Shown here piece by piece: positions 57,266 to 64,000 of a stretch of DNA of 64,000 nt. A program made the translations under genes and the position numbers. The notes beneath the pieces are model-generated. The model searched no databases and was not told where the DNA came from. It saw only the letters and a list, made by a program, of their open reading frames with translations. The DNA lies in NCBI RefSeq assembly GCF_035083965.1, contig NC_089722.1, positions 39,851,958-39,915,957 of the forward strand, written 5' to 3'. This DNA is from Branchiostoma lanceolatum. Taxonomy: Eukaryota > Chordata > Leptocardii > Amphioxiformes > Branchiostomatidae. Positions within the stretch are counted from its first letter, which is position 1; the number at the start of each line of letters is the position of its first letter.

Positions 57266-57318
57266 CGTTTGACGACCTCTCCAGCAAACTTGCCCTAACA
57301 GCATCCTGGAGCCCCAGG
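57266..57318 (+). pseudogene. Inverted partial copy of citron exon (59083-59003)
   Basis: On the plus strand GACGACCTCTCCAGCAAACT, then CAGCATCCTGGAGCCCCAG and a GTTAG donor, repeats the 3' half of the minus-strand citron exon at 59003-59083 with few changes. It lies about 1.7 kb away in the opposite orientation. Confidence 0.8.
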
Positions 57319-58102
57319 TTAGGTTTTGACCGATCATACTGTTTATAGCAGTTTGGCATAAAACAAAACATGATGTGCTGAAATACAATATGTCTATTAT
57401 GTTCTCTTGACAAGAAAATAAGACCAAAAGGACCACCACGAAATCTTAATATTTATTGCAAACCTTCTAAAATTGACAATGACTGTTTTTTTTTAAGAGG
57501 TCAACATACACATAATCTTAAATTTCTCCACCAGATGAGCAGTGAATAAAACAACTAAACAAATCACAGATTTTTCTACATGTTCATATGGCACGACAAC
57601 ATAGCATTTGTACTTAGGGACTATCGCTAAGGCACCATGATACGATGAAACAGCCAGGTCACATTTGTTGTATGGTCGCAAACTGAAGGCATTCTTTGGA
57701 CAAACTTCAGTTGTCTTGTTACAAGTGAGGCCGTGTTGTATCTCTGTCGGCGATTGGTTCTGTAGAAGCCGGCTTGAAAATTCTACCACAACAAATTCGT
57801 ACAACGATCTACAACGAATATAACCTTGCCATAAGGTAGATGTACCAAAAAGTTGACTTTTGGATGGTCCTGATCTTACAATAGGGCCTTTATACTAAAA
57901 ATCCCTGCTGCTCTATATTACATTTTTATGTTTGAAAAATACATAATACATATAATCTAATTTCACCTTCAATCAGCTCTTATATTTTCCTAGGCCCATT
58001 CATACTGTAAACCCTTTGTAGGTATATTTGTAGACCATACTCAAACCTGATTCCCCATTAGATATTGGAATACTCTATAATAGAAATAATGAAATGACAA
58101 TG

Positions 58103-58400
58103 TCTTGCAGCTACCCAGCTGTCTTGTTTGGCAGTTGAGTGACATGTACAGTCATACTGCGACTGTTGTTTTTTAGTCATACCAGACATTGCCACATCGT
58201 GTCAATTCCTGCCCCCCCTCTCCTCTAAATTTTTGGATACCCTTGCTATAAATCCTAAAAGCCTGATAGTAGCTGCTCAGGTGTCTTGTTTGGAGGCTAC
58301 ATGGCTACTCCTGCCAATGATAATGTGTGGTAGCTGATATGATAATCTGTTGTAGCTGCCCAGGTGCCTTGCTTGGCGATATCCTACAATAATAATGTTA
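58103..58400 (-). repeat. Three decayed copies of the citron last-exon end
   Basis: CTGTCTTGTTTGGCAG (58119), GCTGCTCAGGTGTCTTGTTTGG... (58273, followed by CTACATGGCTACTCCTGCC) and GCTGCCCAGGTGCCTTGCTT (58355) match the end of the last citron exon with its stop codon (58590-58632, GCTGCTCAGGTGTCTTGTTT). All lie downstream of the gene's stop. Confidence 0.7.
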
Positions 58401-58593
58401 GCTTGAAAGTTCATCTGTGTTGGTAGAAATCATTCTTAAACGAGTTTAAACTGTAATTTCCAACACAAAAAATTGGACTTACCCAAATTTAGTCAAAATA
58501 AGTACAATAATAATGTGTTGCAGCTGCTGATAATGTATTGTTACAGCAGCAGTTGCAGTTGATAATGTGTTGTATATGTTACTATATAGCTGC

Positions 58594-63771
<5,178 letters not shown>

Positions 63772-64000
63772 CTAGCAATGTGATGGGAAGACAAAGTTGC
63801 ATCAAAACACATTTCATTAGTAATCATCAAATATATTTTGTCTAGAATTGACTGGCACCAAATCATAGACTTATCTCCTTGAAATAATTTTTCTTAGCTT
63901 TTCTTGACACGATGCATCCATTCTAAATTGTACATAGTTTACACAGTATGTCACAATACATTGGTTAAAGGAAATGACTTTCATTCCAACAACCTTTAAG
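63772..64000. other. Citron intron at window edge
   Basis: AT-rich; no further exon is seen before the window ends. Confidence 0.5.

Larger units (their letters stand above)
54775..58593. other. Intergenic region with small duplications; no gene seen
   Basis: No firm exon. It contains a ~110-bp tandem duplication at 56047-56240 (both copies with AAGTAGGGCAACTCACAGCT), a GT microsatellite near 56412, a truncated transposon end at 56940-57049, and partial copies of citron exons described separately. A 120-codon minus frame at 55757-56119 has no recognisable domain. Confidence 0.45.

Overview
The window looks like nuclear DNA of a lancelet (amphioxus, Branchiostoma). Genes are split by many short GT-AG introns, the intervals are dense in non-autonomous DNA transposons, SINE-like repeats and LINE fragments, and the gene types fit: a TRIM-NHL gene, a leucine-rich-repeat receptor with a GQGQSQ-rich cytoplasmic tail, and chordate HIRA and citron. 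The organism call is an inference from these features; no search was run. All gene models were built by eye from splice sites and reading-frame continuity.

Layout. 1-2.5 kb: minus-strand gene fragment built from a tandem array of near-identical 174-bp exons (279-bp unit). 2.5-5.7 kb: no gene; nested repeats, a hairpin transposon with a clear 9-bp target duplication, GA-rich simple repeats. 5.75-13.3 kb: a very large, apparently near-perfect inverted repeat (about 3.1-kb arms, 76-bp spacer). Each arm holds a complete copy of a five-exon gene of a two-module 'FGK' family, the copies pointing tail to tail; the right arm alone carries a 1,198-bp transposon. 14.95-17.1 kb: intronless TRIM-NHL gene. 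19.9-41.4 kb: a complete 29-exon HIRA histone-chaperone gene (minus strand, 985 aa, exon lengths sum to 2,958 bp, in frame throughout); its introns hold several transposons and truncated tandem copies of its own exon edges. 42.1-43.7 kb: 5'-truncated LINE. 46.3-48.7 kb: LRR transmembrane receptor. 51.3-52.1 kb: His-Me-finger endonuclease-like exon broken by a 124-bp tandem triplication. 53.8-54.8 kb: SLC35G/EamA-type transporter (minus). 58.6-63.8 kb: last ten exons of a citron (CIT)-like gene (minus), 406 residues including the citron homology domain; the 5' part lies beyond the window.

The genes do not form a pathway. HIRA acts in replication-independent H3.3 deposition, citron in cytokinesis, the TRIM protein probably in ubiquitin ligation or RNA control. 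What ties the window together is structure: repeated local tandem and inverted duplication at several scales (whole palindrome, whole exons, partial exons, protein-tail repeats) and several families of transposons whose insertion footprints can be read directly.
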